From Microbulbifer sp. VAAF005 (GTDB taxonomy: Bacteria > Pseudomonadota > Gammaproteobacteria > Pseudomonadales > Cellvibrionaceae): 64,000 bases of DNA. A program made the translations under genes and the position numbers. Positions 54,826-63,803 of the stretch are shown piece by piece (the stretch's first letter is position 1; the number at the start of each line of letters is the position of its first letter). The notes under the pieces were generated by a model. That model worked only from the letters and a program-made list of their open reading frames with translations. It did no database searches and was not told where the DNA came from. The stretch lies in assembly GCF_030012985.1 (NCBI RefSeq), contig NZ_CP120233.1:3653001-3717000 (forward strand), written 5' to 3'.

Positions 54826-56823
54826 TTACTTCCTGATCAATGACTTAACCAGGTTTTTCATTGCCTTGCTGGTTTCCTGGGTATTGGAGTTGTCGCCTTT
54901 TGCCCAAAACTGATATTGAAGGGCTTCATCCAGTTTATCCAGCTGCTCCATATACTCGGCAATATCTGTGTTGCGAACGTGGTCTGTTTTGGATTTAAAG
55001 GCGTAGTTCACTGAGATATTGTTACCAGTATGATCAGAGGTTCTTGAGAAGGTAAACCAGGGGTTGTCAATCTGAAGTTCCTGAGATTCTTCTCGCCACA
55101 AGACTTCACCGGTAACCTTGGCTATTGCCTTGTGATGGATATCTACTGGATGCGCTAATGCGAGTGGGCTCTGGCGAATGCGCTTCTGAGGACTGGTGAT
55201 ATAGGACGCGATACTGGAGCCATACAGTGAGAAAATCTTCCGAGCAGAGTTCAACTCGGCAAAATCACTGATCTCATATAGCTCCGATACCTGAAGTACA
55301 TTTTCACCCCGATTGTCCTGGTGCTTGATATTGGATGTAATTTCAATACCAGGGTAGTAAGTTGCCATAAAGTTTGCGTAATTACTCTTTATGTATTCAG
55401 AGTCCGCTGACTGGAAAAATTGACGCATCTGCTCCGCTTTGAGAGCGCTGTAGGTGGACTCAACAGTTAGCCCTGCGGTATTGGCACCGGCATTGATTTC
55501 AAAATTTTCGGTGACATCCAGTTGCAGAGTGCCATTGGCGGGATAAATCGTGGTTACTTGTTTTAATGCTCGGGTTCCCTTTCGAATGGGGAGTGCCAAT
55601 TCATAATCAAAGAAGCCTTTGCTTTTGATATTGGAGCCCTGTCCGGAAGCGGTGCCGTCAACCCAATAATCTTGTCCATTGAGCTCAATGACGCTGATTA
55701 CATGATCAAACGAACTGGGAGAGGGGATATCATTGGCAAGGTCACGCCCGCGTCCTGAAGACACCAAAGCGGGGTAAGAGCTAACCCCCAGGTGAGACAA
55801 CATGGCGGTTATTAATATGGCCTTGTCTTTACAGTCGCCATAGCGCTTATCCAAAGTCTCTCTCGGCGTTCGCGGTTGGTGTGAGTTGATTCCAAACTCG
55901 ATCCCAAAGTAGCGAATATCCTCCTGAACGTAGGCAATAGCCTTGCTGACCGCTCCCTCAAGGCCTTCCTCTGCGCGCCATTGATCCAATTGCCGGGTGA
56001 GTTCCTCTGGCAGGGAGAGGTCAATATCGTAGAGTGTCATTGCCCAGTCGTTTACTTCAGCCCAGCTGTTATAGCCTGAATATTGGATGTAGTTGAATGG
56101 GTCATGCCAGTGAGGATATTCCCCCTCCTGAAGTATCGGAGATACCTGCTTCAGGTCCAGTGTGTACTGGTAAGTGTCGTTATTGCGGGTAACGTTCACC
56201 GGTACTTTTTCATTGTTAAAACGGTAGTTGAGCTTGTTGTCACTGGTAATTTTTACATAGCGCCTGTCGATGGCATCCGGCCATGACAAGTAGAAAGTAC
56301 CAAAATCCCCGCGTTCAAAAATAGGATTGCTTCCCTCGAGTGTATAAGCGTAGGAGATTTTGTCACCGGGTCGGATATCCTCAAGAATGTAAAGCGCATT
56401 CCACATTTCAGAGTAGAGTTTGCTGGACAGCTCCTGCTCAGACTGGAATAACTTGAAGTCCTGTTTGTCCAGGCGATCAATCACTTGATCATTGCGGGTG
56501 ACGGTAATTTCGTGAACGACCAGCTGCTGGAACGCGGGGTAAAAACTAATGTTCAGTTCCGATACCTGTTTAACCCCTTGCTGATTGAGGGGCTCCATCA
56601 CCAACTGAAAATAGTATTGGTGTTGTTCGTTCGTATGGGATATCTGGGAGTTACTCAGGTGATACCTAACACTGCCTTCGGGTGCAGTGACACTACTCGA
56701 GAGGTCGACGGCATCCACCCAAGTGGGTGTTGGGGCTATGTTAATTTCAGGGGTAGCCTGGGCCAGCGACACAGCAAATAAGAGAGTCACAGCCAGAATT
56801 TGGCCGAAGGAACGATATTTCAA
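54826..56823 (-). CDS. DUF3857 and transglutaminase-like domain protein
   Basis: 665 residues with a signal peptide (A-Q-A-T). Residues about 60-210 match DUF3857 ('ALYILEDIRPGDKISYAYTLEG'); the transglutaminase core follows with Cys near 330 ('KRYGDCKDKAILITAML'), His in 'FDHVISVIEL' and Asp in 'YWVDGTAS', a complete triad. A beta-rich C-terminal part ends at 665. Usually periplasmic; the substrate is unknown. Coupled to the Sel1 gene, which may be its scaffold partner. Confidence 0.88.
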   Translation of the reverse strand: MKYRSFGQILAVTLLFAVSLAQATPEINIAPTPTWVDAVDLSSSVTAPEGSVRYHLSNSQISHTNEQHQYYFQLVMEPLNQQGVKQVSELNISFYPAFQQLVVHEITVTRNDQVIDRLDKQDFKLFQSEQELSSKLYSEMWNALYILEDIRPGDKISYAYTLEGSNPIFERGDFGTFYLSWPDAIDRRYVKITSDNKLNYRFNNEKVPVNVTRNNDTYQYTLDLKQVSPILQEGEYPHWHDPFNYIQYSGYNSWAEVNDWAMTLYDIDLSLPEELTRQLDQWRAEEGLEGAVSKAIAYVQEDIRYFGIEFGINSHQPRTPRETLDKRYGDCKDKAILITAMLSHLGVSSYPALVSSGRGRDLANDIPSPSSFDHVISVIELNGQDYWVDGTASGQGSNIKSKGFFDYELALPIRKGTRALKQVTTIYPANGTLQLDVTENFEINAGANTAGLTVESTYSALKAEQMRQFFQSADSEYIKSNYANFMATYYPGIEITSNIKHQDNRGENVLQVSELYEISDFAELNSARKIFSLYGSSIASYITSPQKRIRQSPLALAHPVDIHHKAIAKVTGEVLWREESQELQIDNPWFTFSRTSDHTGNNISVNYAFKSKTDHVRNTDIAEYMEQLDKLDEALQYQFWAKGDNSNTQETSKAMKNLVKSLIRK

Positions 56824-57197
56824 AATGAGCCTCGATTGTTATCTACAGCCTATACCGGCGGAGACAGAATAGATCTTGGGTGGGGAGTAAGCAGAAGGGG
56901 CACGCAGGGCACCCTACGATTGATTCGCTCCTGTTGAACCCTGGATCTTTCCCTATAGGGCAGTGCCTGTTGCCGCTTGGTGTTGGGATCGTTTAGTGAA
57001 CAGCCGGTAATATACCCCAATGGCTATGGGCTGAGTATCGGATGGGTATGACCGCTGGCGTTTTGAATAAGTTTTTCGGCGGTTCAAATTGATGAAGGCA
57101 GGGATTGATGTGTCCAGGCGATAAAATGGTCAAAAAATAACCGAATCTTGAAGGTGGGAGGCCACCCAGCTTGTAAGCTGAGTGACCTGAGATCTGC
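56824..57197. other. intergenic gap, hairpin at its end
   Basis: No gene is recognised. An imperfect stem at about 57160-57192 (AGGCCACCCAGCTT / AAGCTGAGTGACCT) lies just after the DUF3014 gene and may terminate or stabilise its message. Confidence 0.45.
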
Positions 57198-58043
57198 TTA
57201 TTGGGTTTGCTCCTGAACGGGCATTTCTTCGAGCTTAGCCTTTATCTCTTTCAGCTTTTCCTTAACTCGGGCTGCATTGTCGGGGCCCATGCGGATCATC
57301 AGCTTTTGTATTCCAGGGAGTTTTTCCAGTTTTGGATCGGCAAATTTGTAATACACCGATGGGCGTATCAATTGAATAGGGCCTTCAACATCTGGCGCTG
57401 CCAGTACATTGTCGATTGCTCCAATCACCACCTGGTGGAATGACTTGTTGCGAATCCCCAGCTCGCCATAGGCCTGAGCTAAACGGGGGTACCAGTACTG
57501 ATACAAAGTAATGATGGCATCAGTGTTAGCCAGTGCGAACAATCGTACTGGTTGGTCGTAACGGCGATAGTTCTCCGGGGACAGCTGGTAGCCTTCAGCG
57601 GATGACCCGGTAACGGTGATGGGGCCGCGAATGGTTTTCAGCGGGCGATGCTTGTGAATCAGCTCACCACGGGATGCTGCGTTGGCAGCGGCCACCCATT
57701 TACGTATTACTTCGTCGGGTACCAGCCAGCGGGACAGGGCGCCGTCGGGTGCCAAGGACATTAACTCGTCATATGCGGCCTTGTCGCTCTCGTTCAGGGG
57801 GAGGCGGCTCTCTGCCGGGCTCCTCTTCAATGACCGGCTCCTCGGGCGGCTGGGCTGGTTCCTGGCTCTCAGGTTGTGCCAGGGCCTCTGGCTCGGGAGC
57901 AGTTTGGGGTTCTTCAACAACACCGATGGTGGGAATTTCTTTTTCTTTTCCTCGCCGGTCCAGAGCCAATAGGCTGCTGCAGCGACAACGACCACCACAA
58001 TAATGCCGATGATCCACCCTTGCCTAGATTGTTGTTCCGACAT
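57198..58043 (-). pseudogene. DUF3014 membrane-anchored protein, two compensating frameshifts
   Basis: ATG 58043 (GGAGG six bases upstream) starts 'MSEQQSRQGWIIGIIVVVVV', one membrane helix at about 10-29. After 'WTGEEKKK' the plus-strand sequence lacks one base in the T-runs at 57936-57949, and has one extra in the five-G run at 57797-57801. Between them the neighbouring frame reads an acidic Pro/Glu-rich linker (EEPQTAPEPEALAQPESQEP) normal for this family, while the nominal frame reads a basic one. The C-terminal DUF3014 domain ('LNESDKAAYDELMSLAPDG' onward) is intact. Net frame is kept, so a 281-residue product is possible but its linker would be wrong. Function unknown. Confidence 0.8.
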
Positions 58044-58222
58044 TCCCTGCCTCCTTTGACTGCTAACAGAATGTGACGCTTGGACCACGACAAAGCGCTG
58101 CGGTTTCTCGCGGTCTGCTGGTTTTACATTACTCTGCAAAAGCGCCGCTCGCAAAATAGTTTTACTATGGGGTAATTGCACAACCTTATTGCCGGTCTTA
58201 TACCCTGCGCAGCACCTACGCC

Positions 58223-58240
58223 CCCGCGCGGGAGGATGTT
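58223..58240 (+). promoter_or_regulatory. GC stem with GGGAGGATGTT in the amylase leader
   Basis: CCCGCGCGGG self-complementary core followed by AGGATGTT, about 75 bases before the start. Layout and 3' arm resemble the hairpin before the TonB receptor (45438-45464). Confidence 0.4.
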
Positions 58241-58313
58241 TGATTTACTGGGCCTATTAGAGTGGTCTGGGGAGCTTCTGAACAATTCTGAGCGGCGAAT
58301 AAAAGAGAGAACA

Positions 58314-59960
58314 ATGGGAAAATTCACCAGCTTATTGATTGGCCTGATGCTGGGTGGTGTACAAGCTGCCTTGGCTGCAGAGCCGGTAGACCCTTTTTGG
58401 CGCAATGCGACAGTCTATTTTATGTTGCCGGACCGTTTTAATAACGGCGATAGCAGCAATGATTTCCCCTACGGCCGCAAAGACGATGCAGCATACCTGC
58501 GCGGTTTTGAGGGAGGGGATCTGCGCGGTGTTATCGAGAAAATTGAAGCCGGGTATTTTAATGATCTCGGGGTCGATGCTATCTGGATGGCCCCGGTGAT
58601 TGAGAACATCCATGGCTACAATGAGTCCGATAAACACACCTACGCTTTCCATGGCTACTGGCCTAAGGACTGGACTGCCGTAGATGCCAACTTTGGCACC
58701 GAAGCAGAACTGGCAGAATTGATTGAGGTAGCTCACAGCCAGGGGATTCGCGTATTGCTGGATGTAATTCTCAATCACACCGGGCCAGTCACTGAACAGG
58801 ATTCCAGATGGCCCTCGAGTTGGCTGCGGAATAGCCAGCAATGCGATTGGTCTGACTATGCCGGCAACGTTGAATGTGCAATTCACGCGAATTTGACGGA
58901 TATCCTCACGGAGAGTGAGAAAGATGTCGAATTGCCGCCGCAACTGGTGGCAAAGTGGAAAAAAGAAGGCCGCCTGCAGCAAGAGCAGCGCGAGCTGGAT
59001 GCCTTTTTCGAGCGCACTGGCTATCCCCGTGCCCCCAAATATTACCTGATCAAGTGGTTAACCGACTGGGTGCGTGAATACGGTGTCGATGGCTTTCGTG
59101 TGGACACCGTTAAACACGTAGAGCCACAAGCCTGGGCAATACTGAAAAAGGAAGCGGACTTAGCCCTGGCGGAGTGGAAGGCTGAGAACCCGAAGAAGAA
59201 ATTGGATGATCGCAATTTCTTTATGGTGGGTGAAGTTTACCATTTTGGCGTTAACAACTTCGGTCCCAGTGTTGGTCGTTCCTACGATTATAGCGACCGG
59301 AAAGTGGACTTTTATCAGTACGGTTTTGACAGCCTGATTAACTTCGACTTTGCCCAGGTTGTGGGCCGGCCAGCGGAGGATATTTTCTCCAGCTATTCTT
59401 CCGCCTTGAACAGTGGCGAACTAAAAGGGTTCGGTGTCCTAAATTATCTAGGCTCCCACGATGACCATCACTCATTTGACCGCGAGCGTCAGCACACACT
59501 GAATGCCGCAAGTAAACTGATGTTGGCGCCCGGTGCAGTGCAGATATATTACGGTGATGAACTGGCGCGCCCCATGATTGATGATCGCGCATTCGGCGAC
59601 GCCTCTATGCGCACCAATATGAACTGGGATGACTTGGAAAAGCCGGAAACCCGTGCATTGCTGGCTCATTGGCAGAAGCTGGGGCAGTTTCGTCGATCGC
59701 ACCCGGCAGTTGGAGCTGGTGTACACCAGAAGCTGGAGGATAAGCCTTATACATTCTCCCGCACCTTATCTGGTGAGCAGCCGGTAGTTGTGGCGATGGA
59801 ACTGTCTGCGGGTGAGAAGAGCGTATCAGTTAAAGGTGTGTTTGCCGATGGTATCGAACTGACCGATTACTACTCGGGCAAGCGAGCCAAAGTTGAGGAT
59901 GGCAGGGTGACTTTTGATACCGAGGGAACTGTGCTACTGCTATCTGCTAAATTGCAGTAA
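58314..59960 (+). CDS. secreted alpha-amylase family protein (GH13)
   Basis: 548 residues. A signal peptide (cleavage near A-L-A-A) precedes the GH13 barrel. Conserved regions: I, D150-V-I-L-N-H155; II, G-F-R-V-D264-T-V-K-H; III, G-E307-V-Y; IV, S-H382-D383-D. Nucleophile Asp264, acid/base Glu307 and Asp383 are all present. The N-terminal 'VYFMLPDRFNNGD' and early 'GFEGGDLRGV' fit cyclomaltodextrinase/alpha-amylase types of marine bacteria. The ATG at 58314 is chosen because the signal peptide starts there; an in-frame ATG at 58236 has no such sequence. Exact product specificity unknown. Confidence 0.93.
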   Translation: MGKFTSLLIGLMLGGVQAALAAEPVDPFWRNATVYFMLPDRFNNGDSSNDFPYGRKDDAAYLRGFEGGDLRGVIEKIEAGYFNDLGVDAIWMAPVIENIHGYNESDKHTYAFHGYWPKDWTAVDANFGTEAELAELIEVAHSQGIRVLLDVILNHTGPVTEQDSRWPSSWLRNSQQCDWSDYAGNVECAIHANLTDILTESEKDVELPPQLVAKWKKEGRLQQEQRELDAFFERTGYPRAPKYYLIKWLTDWVREYGVDGFRVDTVKHVEPQAWAILKKEADLALAEWKAENPKKKLDDRNFFMVGEVYHFGVNNFGPSVGRSYDYSDRKVDFYQYGFDSLINFDFAQVVGRPAEDIFSSYSSALNSGELKGFGVLNYLGSHDDHHSFDRERQHTLNAASKLMLAPGAVQIYYGDELARPMIDDRAFGDASMRTNMNWDDLEKPETRALLAHWQKLGQFRRSHPAVGAGVHQKLEDKPYTFSRTLSGEQPVVVAMELSAGEKSVSVKGVFADGIELTDYYSGKRAKVEDGRVTFDTEGTVLLLSAKLQ

Positions 59961-59964
59961 ATCC

Positions 59965-60001
59965 AAAAAAGAAAGCCCCGGCAGATAGCACTGCTGGGGC
60001 T
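59965..60001. terminator. bidirectional terminator between amylase and universal stress genes
   Basis: AGCCCCGGCAG-ATAGCA-CTGCTGGGGCT; on the minus strand it is followed by TTCTTTTTT, so it ends the stress-protein message, and it also lies right after the amylase gene. Confidence 0.85.
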
Positions 60002-60027
60002 GTCAGCATCCTTGAAAATGGGATGAC

Positions 60028-60878
60028 TTAATCGTTGTTCATTGTTGTTGTGGTGAACTGGTTACATACCATCACATCAACATCTAACTGGCCAATTACA
60101 CGCTCGGCAGTATTGCCACGCAGGAATGAACCGGTCTCGCCGTACTGATTCATAGTTCCCATCACGACCAGATCTGCATCGATCTCACGGGCCACCTCCT
60201 CAACAACATCACTGGTATAGCCGCGCTTTACGTGAATGCGATGGGTGGGGACACCGGTTTTATCGGCAAGCTTGGCCAAAGCACCGCGATCTGGGTAGAG
60301 CATAGAATCCAGGAAGGCGTTTACGAGGTGTAGCTCTGCTCCGTAATGACCTGCGATATAGGTCGCGCGTTCGCTGATCTGGCGATTGAGCTCGCGCTGT
60401 TCGAGGGTTTTTGCCTGGTAGTTAACGGTAGCCAATACAACTTTGCGCTCGTCCTTGGCGCCGGGGCGAATCAATACCACTGGGCAGCGCGCTGTTTTCA
60501 GGACTCGCCACTTGGACTCGGCGAAGGTAAAGCGACGGCTGTTCTTCGCGTGTACTGGTAGGTAGATCATTTCTGCGTTGCAACGCTTTGATTCCTGCAC
60601 GATGGCCGCCTGCCAATCACTGGACCAGCAAACAGTGATCTCACAGGAAAGACCAGCTTCTGAGATGGGTTCACGAATTTGTTCACGGAACCACGACTCA
60701 TCGCGAAATAGGTGGTCGTTTACCGCACGGGTATCCACCGCTTCACCATCAACTGCGACGAATACAGCCAGTCGCGGCTGAGGATTGCGTCCACGTGAAG
60801 TAATCAGGGCTCGCTCCAGAGCTACTGCTTCTCATCGTTAGGGTCCACTACAACGAATACGGTGCTTTGCTGCTCCAT
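60028..60878 (-). pseudogene. tandem universal stress protein (UspE-like), frameshifted
   Basis: The ATG at 60878 has GAGGAG five bases upstream and encodes 'MEQQSTVFVVVDPNDEKQ', then a TAG. One base is missing near 60826-60828 (CAGTAG in place of CAAGTAG); restoring it reads on 'VALERALITSRGRNPQPRLAVFV' into the long open frame. The joined protein has about 283 residues and two Usp domains; the second carries 'VVMGTMNQYGETGSFLRGNTAERVI', the ATP-binding glycine pattern. An FNR/Anr-like site stands upstream, as for many stress proteins. A sequencing error is the likelier cause. Confidence 0.8.
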
Positions 60879-61349
60879 TTTTTCTCCTCAACTAAGCGTG
60901 TTACTGGCCAGTGCGACCTGCAGTTGACCAAGAGGTCTAATCTATCATGATGGGGTGGTCAGCCCGAGTACCTGACTGTCCCATTTGTCGAATTTGGCGC
61001 CTATCTCATCGAATAATTTTGTTGCGCATAATGGCGAAGTTGGGGGTGGGGGTATTGAGGTAGATCAAGTTTATAGGTAGCGCGTGCAAGCCCTACTAGA
61101 ACCAAAATGCGGGTGACCAGAATTCAAAATGTATTCTTGCCTGGTAGCGTTATTGAGAGCTGGTTGGAGTATGTTGGGATTGGAATTACTTAGAGAGTGG
61201 GGGGCTAACTACAACACCATAAGTAACTATCGGCTACAGGCTCTTTGAGTTAAGCCGTGATCGGTTCTTTTAGTCTTTCCCAAAGAAACTTACTCGGTGA
61301 AGAGGGAGCGCGCACTATACGCGCGTCCCTAGTGCTCAATTCGTAAGGT
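60879..61349. other. intergenic gap
   Basis: Besides the FNR-like promoter, an imperfect GC hairpin around 61303-61330 (AGGGAGCGCGC / GCGCGTCCCT) lies just after the DUF4410-like gene and may end its message. No gene is recognised. Confidence 0.45.
61027..61068 (-). promoter_or_regulatory. FNR/Anr-like site and -10 for the universal stress gene
   Basis: TTGAG-GTAG-ATCAA (61055-61068) is one base from the TTGAT-N4-ATCAA consensus. On the minus strand CATTAT at 61028-61033 lies 31 bases from its centre, the spacing of a class II FNR promoter (-41.5). This predicts oxygen-limited induction and a leader of about 140 bases. Confidence 0.5.
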
Positions 61350-61889
61350 TTAGACTTCCCGATACTGGTCAATGAGCGCTTTGATATTTTTCTTAAGTAC
61401 AGCGCCAATATCTCCACCTGCACCGCCCACGGACAGATCACTATCGGCGTGAGCCTTGTATTTAACATCACCGGTTTCGGAGTCCTTAACAGTCAGGACA
61501 GAGTCAACGCCTCCCTTTCCTGCGCCAAAGCCAACAGCCCAGCGCAATGCGCGATTTCCGTATTGAACCTTCACATCAAGATCAACGAGCAAAGTCTTGC
61601 CTTCAGCTTCATCTAAGGAATTGACGAGTTGATAATCGCTCTCTCTGGCAAATTCCTCGAGTTCACTGCGGGTATGGAGCTCCCAACTTTTCATTTTTTC
61701 CTGTAGGGCACTATTGTTTTTGGCTGCACTTTCATTTGAGTACACCCTTACATCTTGTATTAATATATTTTTATAGTCTTCAAAACTTTGCGCTTGAACG
61801 TCTGTTTTTACGTGTGCGACACCACATCCGTATAAAGCTGAAAGTGTAACTGCAAGGCAAAACACCTTTATCCCTTTGAAAAATTTCAT
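61350..61889 (-). CDS. exported lipoprotein, DUF4410-like
   Basis: 179 residues with lipobox L-Y-G-C (Cys near 22). The mature part has a helix rich in Asn/Ala/Lys (about 50-75), 'GKTLLVDLDVKVQYGNRALRWAVGFGAGKGGVDSVLTVKD' and 'VLKKNIKALIDQYREV' at the end, the layout of DUF4410 proteins: a strand carrying a glycine-rich turn before a final helix. Function unknown; probably outer-membrane anchored. Confidence 0.78.
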   Translation of the reverse strand: MKFFKGIKVFCLAVTLSALYGCGVAHVKTDVQAQSFEDYKNILIQDVRVYSNESAAKNNSALQEKMKSWELHTRSELEEFARESDYQLVNSLDEAEGKTLLVDLDVKVQYGNRALRWAVGFGAGKGGVDSVLTVKDSETGDVKYKAHADSDLSVGGAGGDIGAVLKKNIKALIDQYREV

Positions 61890-62450
61890 CCTTTTCCCCT
61901 TAATTTGAATATAAAAGCTGAAGCTTCACAGTAGGGATCGAGCCCTAGCTGTCTATTTCAGTTACCGGCTGAGCGGTTTTATAGTTAGTGCAGATGGAAT
62001 GAACTACATGTTCACTGCCCGGTAAGTTTACAAGGAAAATACATTACTTTCTCTACTGATAAGGTGAGATCACACTTGAATGAAGCTATGGTGCCAAGTT
62101 GTAAGGCAATTTCCTTCAGATACACTATGCCAAAACTTGAGCCTGCAGTCTGAGGAACTAATCAAAATTGTCTACCGCAATAGCTTAGATGCATAGCAGG
62201 TTTTGTATGGCAGATTGCCACATCTGCTGTAGGAGGTAGGTAGATAAACTAAGTGATTTGGGTGTTTAAGTGACAAATTGAAGTGTTTTTAGAAAGGTTC
62301 TATGTTTAACGCCCGCCCCTCTTGCTAGCGACTTGTCCAAGGTTCGATGTATATTTCGTAGTATTTGAACTTTTTATAAAAATCTCATATGACGCTTTGC
62401 GAAGGGATAAAATGTGAAACACTTTATCCACTTGCATAATTTTTTATGGA
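61890..62450. other. intergenic gap, one hairpin
   Basis: GGATAAAATGT-GAA-ACACTTTATCC (62405-62429, 10 of 11 pairs) lies just after the next minus-strand gene. Otherwise nothing recognised. Confidence 0.45.
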
Positions 62451-62912
62451 TTATTTAGAAAATACGTAAATCATACGATTACTCGAGCCATCACCACCAA
62501 CAGAGGTTGCCGTCCAGCCCTCTTGTGCTACTTGAGAATAAGTTAAGGATCTTATATCTGAGGGGGCAGATTGTTGAGCGCAGTCATATGAACTGCCATC
62601 AATTGGCCATGTATAATGTACAACGCATATTAATTGATCTGTTACAGTTGTTAAAGTAACTGCTTCCAATGCATTAATCCTCAAGTCTTGAGAATTACTT
62701 TCTTTTATAGCCTCAGTTAGACTGGATTCCGCTAAACTTATTCTTGAATCTTGTGAATTACTCTCTACCACTAAAGTTGAGAAGTTCTCATTTACTTCTG
62801 CGGCAACGGCCTTAGTTCCCGAAGAAAAGGTATGTGGTAACTCAATTTGACCAGCATTCGCATTTAATGAGCAAAGAGAAAGTATCACTGCTGCATATTT
62901 AATAAATTTCAT
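62451..62912 (-). CDS. small exported protein with an N-terminal 'VNENF' motif
   Basis: 153 residues. The signal peptide ends near A-N-A-G. The mature start 'HTFSSGTKAVAAEVNENFSTL' is a motif seen at the head of many exported or collar-like bacterial proteins, followed by a repeated 'ESNSQD.RI' helix (two copies, about 53-85, likely a short coiled coil) and a Cys-containing C-terminal domain. GGGA six bases before ATG 62912 decides the start. It follows a small lipoprotein gene with a 2-base gap. Confidence 0.72.
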   Translation of the reverse strand: MKFIKYAAVILSLCSLNANAGQIELPHTFSSGTKAVAAEVNENFSTLVVESNSQDSRISLAESSLTEAIKESNSQDLRINALEAVTLTTVTDQLICVVHYTWPIDGSSYDCAQQSAPSDIRSLTYSQVAQEGWTATSVGGDGSSNRMIYVFSK

Positions 62913-62914
62913 AT

Positions 62915-63052
62915 TTAGTCCCAATTATTTTCATTCCAATTACTTTCGTCCCAGATTGCTTGCTCTGCATCGCTATTGGAGGAGTTTCCTTCACTTGATC
63001 CGCTACAGCCCGATATGGTTAATGTAAGCATCGCAAAAATAAAATATTTCAG
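62915..63052 (-). CDS. 45-residue lipoprotein with a probable CTG start
   Basis: Frame reading K-Y-F-I-F-A-M-L-T-L-T-I-S-G-C after the first codon, a textbook short lipoprotein signal with lipobox I-S-G-C, then a Ser/Asn/Asp/Trp-rich tail. A very strong AAGGAGG lies five bases before CTG 63052. The only other upstream start, GTG 63058, overlaps that site, so CTG is preferred. Its TAA is two bases before the ATG of the next gene, implying coupling. Too short to be noticed by usual length cut-offs. Confidence 0.55.
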   Translation of the reverse strand: MKYFIFAMLTLTISGCSGSSEGNSSNSDAEQAIWDESNWNENNWD

Positions 63053-63803
63053 ATTCACCTCCTTATTGCTCTTTCATGGTATTTATAGAATATTCATCCT
63101 AGCTACTATTATCCTGATTGTTATCTTTGATGCAAGAGTGTGTTAGCCTGCGGGAAATACTATATAAGTCATATGATAATACCTACGTGGTATCATCGTT
63201 CAGGTTAAAGAGATGATTATTATGACCGCCATCTTGAAAAAATATCTGATTCGTAACTTACTGTCATTGGTAGCATTCCGAGCGCATACACTCTTCTTGC
63301 CTAAATAACGTTCTATAGGCTCTACTTTAATTAAAAGAGACATGCTGAAGTGATGAGTAAAGATAAGATAAATAGTTGGTTCACACATTTGCGGCTAAAC
63401 GGTCATTCTCGATCAACGCTAAAAAATGGTTTGAATCCAGTAGTAGTTTAATAAAATAATTTTTGGAAGTTGACTAGGGAAGACATGGTCTTGGAAATGT
63501 CTGCTTCCCATACGGGTTATCGGCAGTTTTTTCATATGAAGAAGCGGCAGGTGTTTTGAATCAATTAGATATCCATGTGAAGTTTTTGAATTCATTGATG
63601 AATGGAGGGAGATTGAGACTTAGGATGAAGACCATCGATTTTTTTAAGCTGTGCATATTTATAAGGGAATTTAAGGGGGATAAATGAAGGATGGTCCAGT
63701 TGCTCTATTTTCTTGTTTAGCTTTAACCTGCGTAAATTGTGTATGTACTTTGTTCTTGTCCAGAGAAATAAAAATTGCTAGTTGAAATTTAAAGGGGCCT
63801 TAA
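63053..63803. other. AT-rich stretch with short gene fragments
   Basis: Several short frames look like remains rather than genes: 63353-63451 (M-S-K-D-K-I-N-S-W-F-T-H-L-R-L-N-G), one containing 'EEAAGVLNQLDIHVKFLNSL' around 63536-63687, and 63684-63785 (hydrophobic, Cys-rich). None is recognised. It could be a decayed toxin/immunity or mobile region. Confidence 0.4.
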
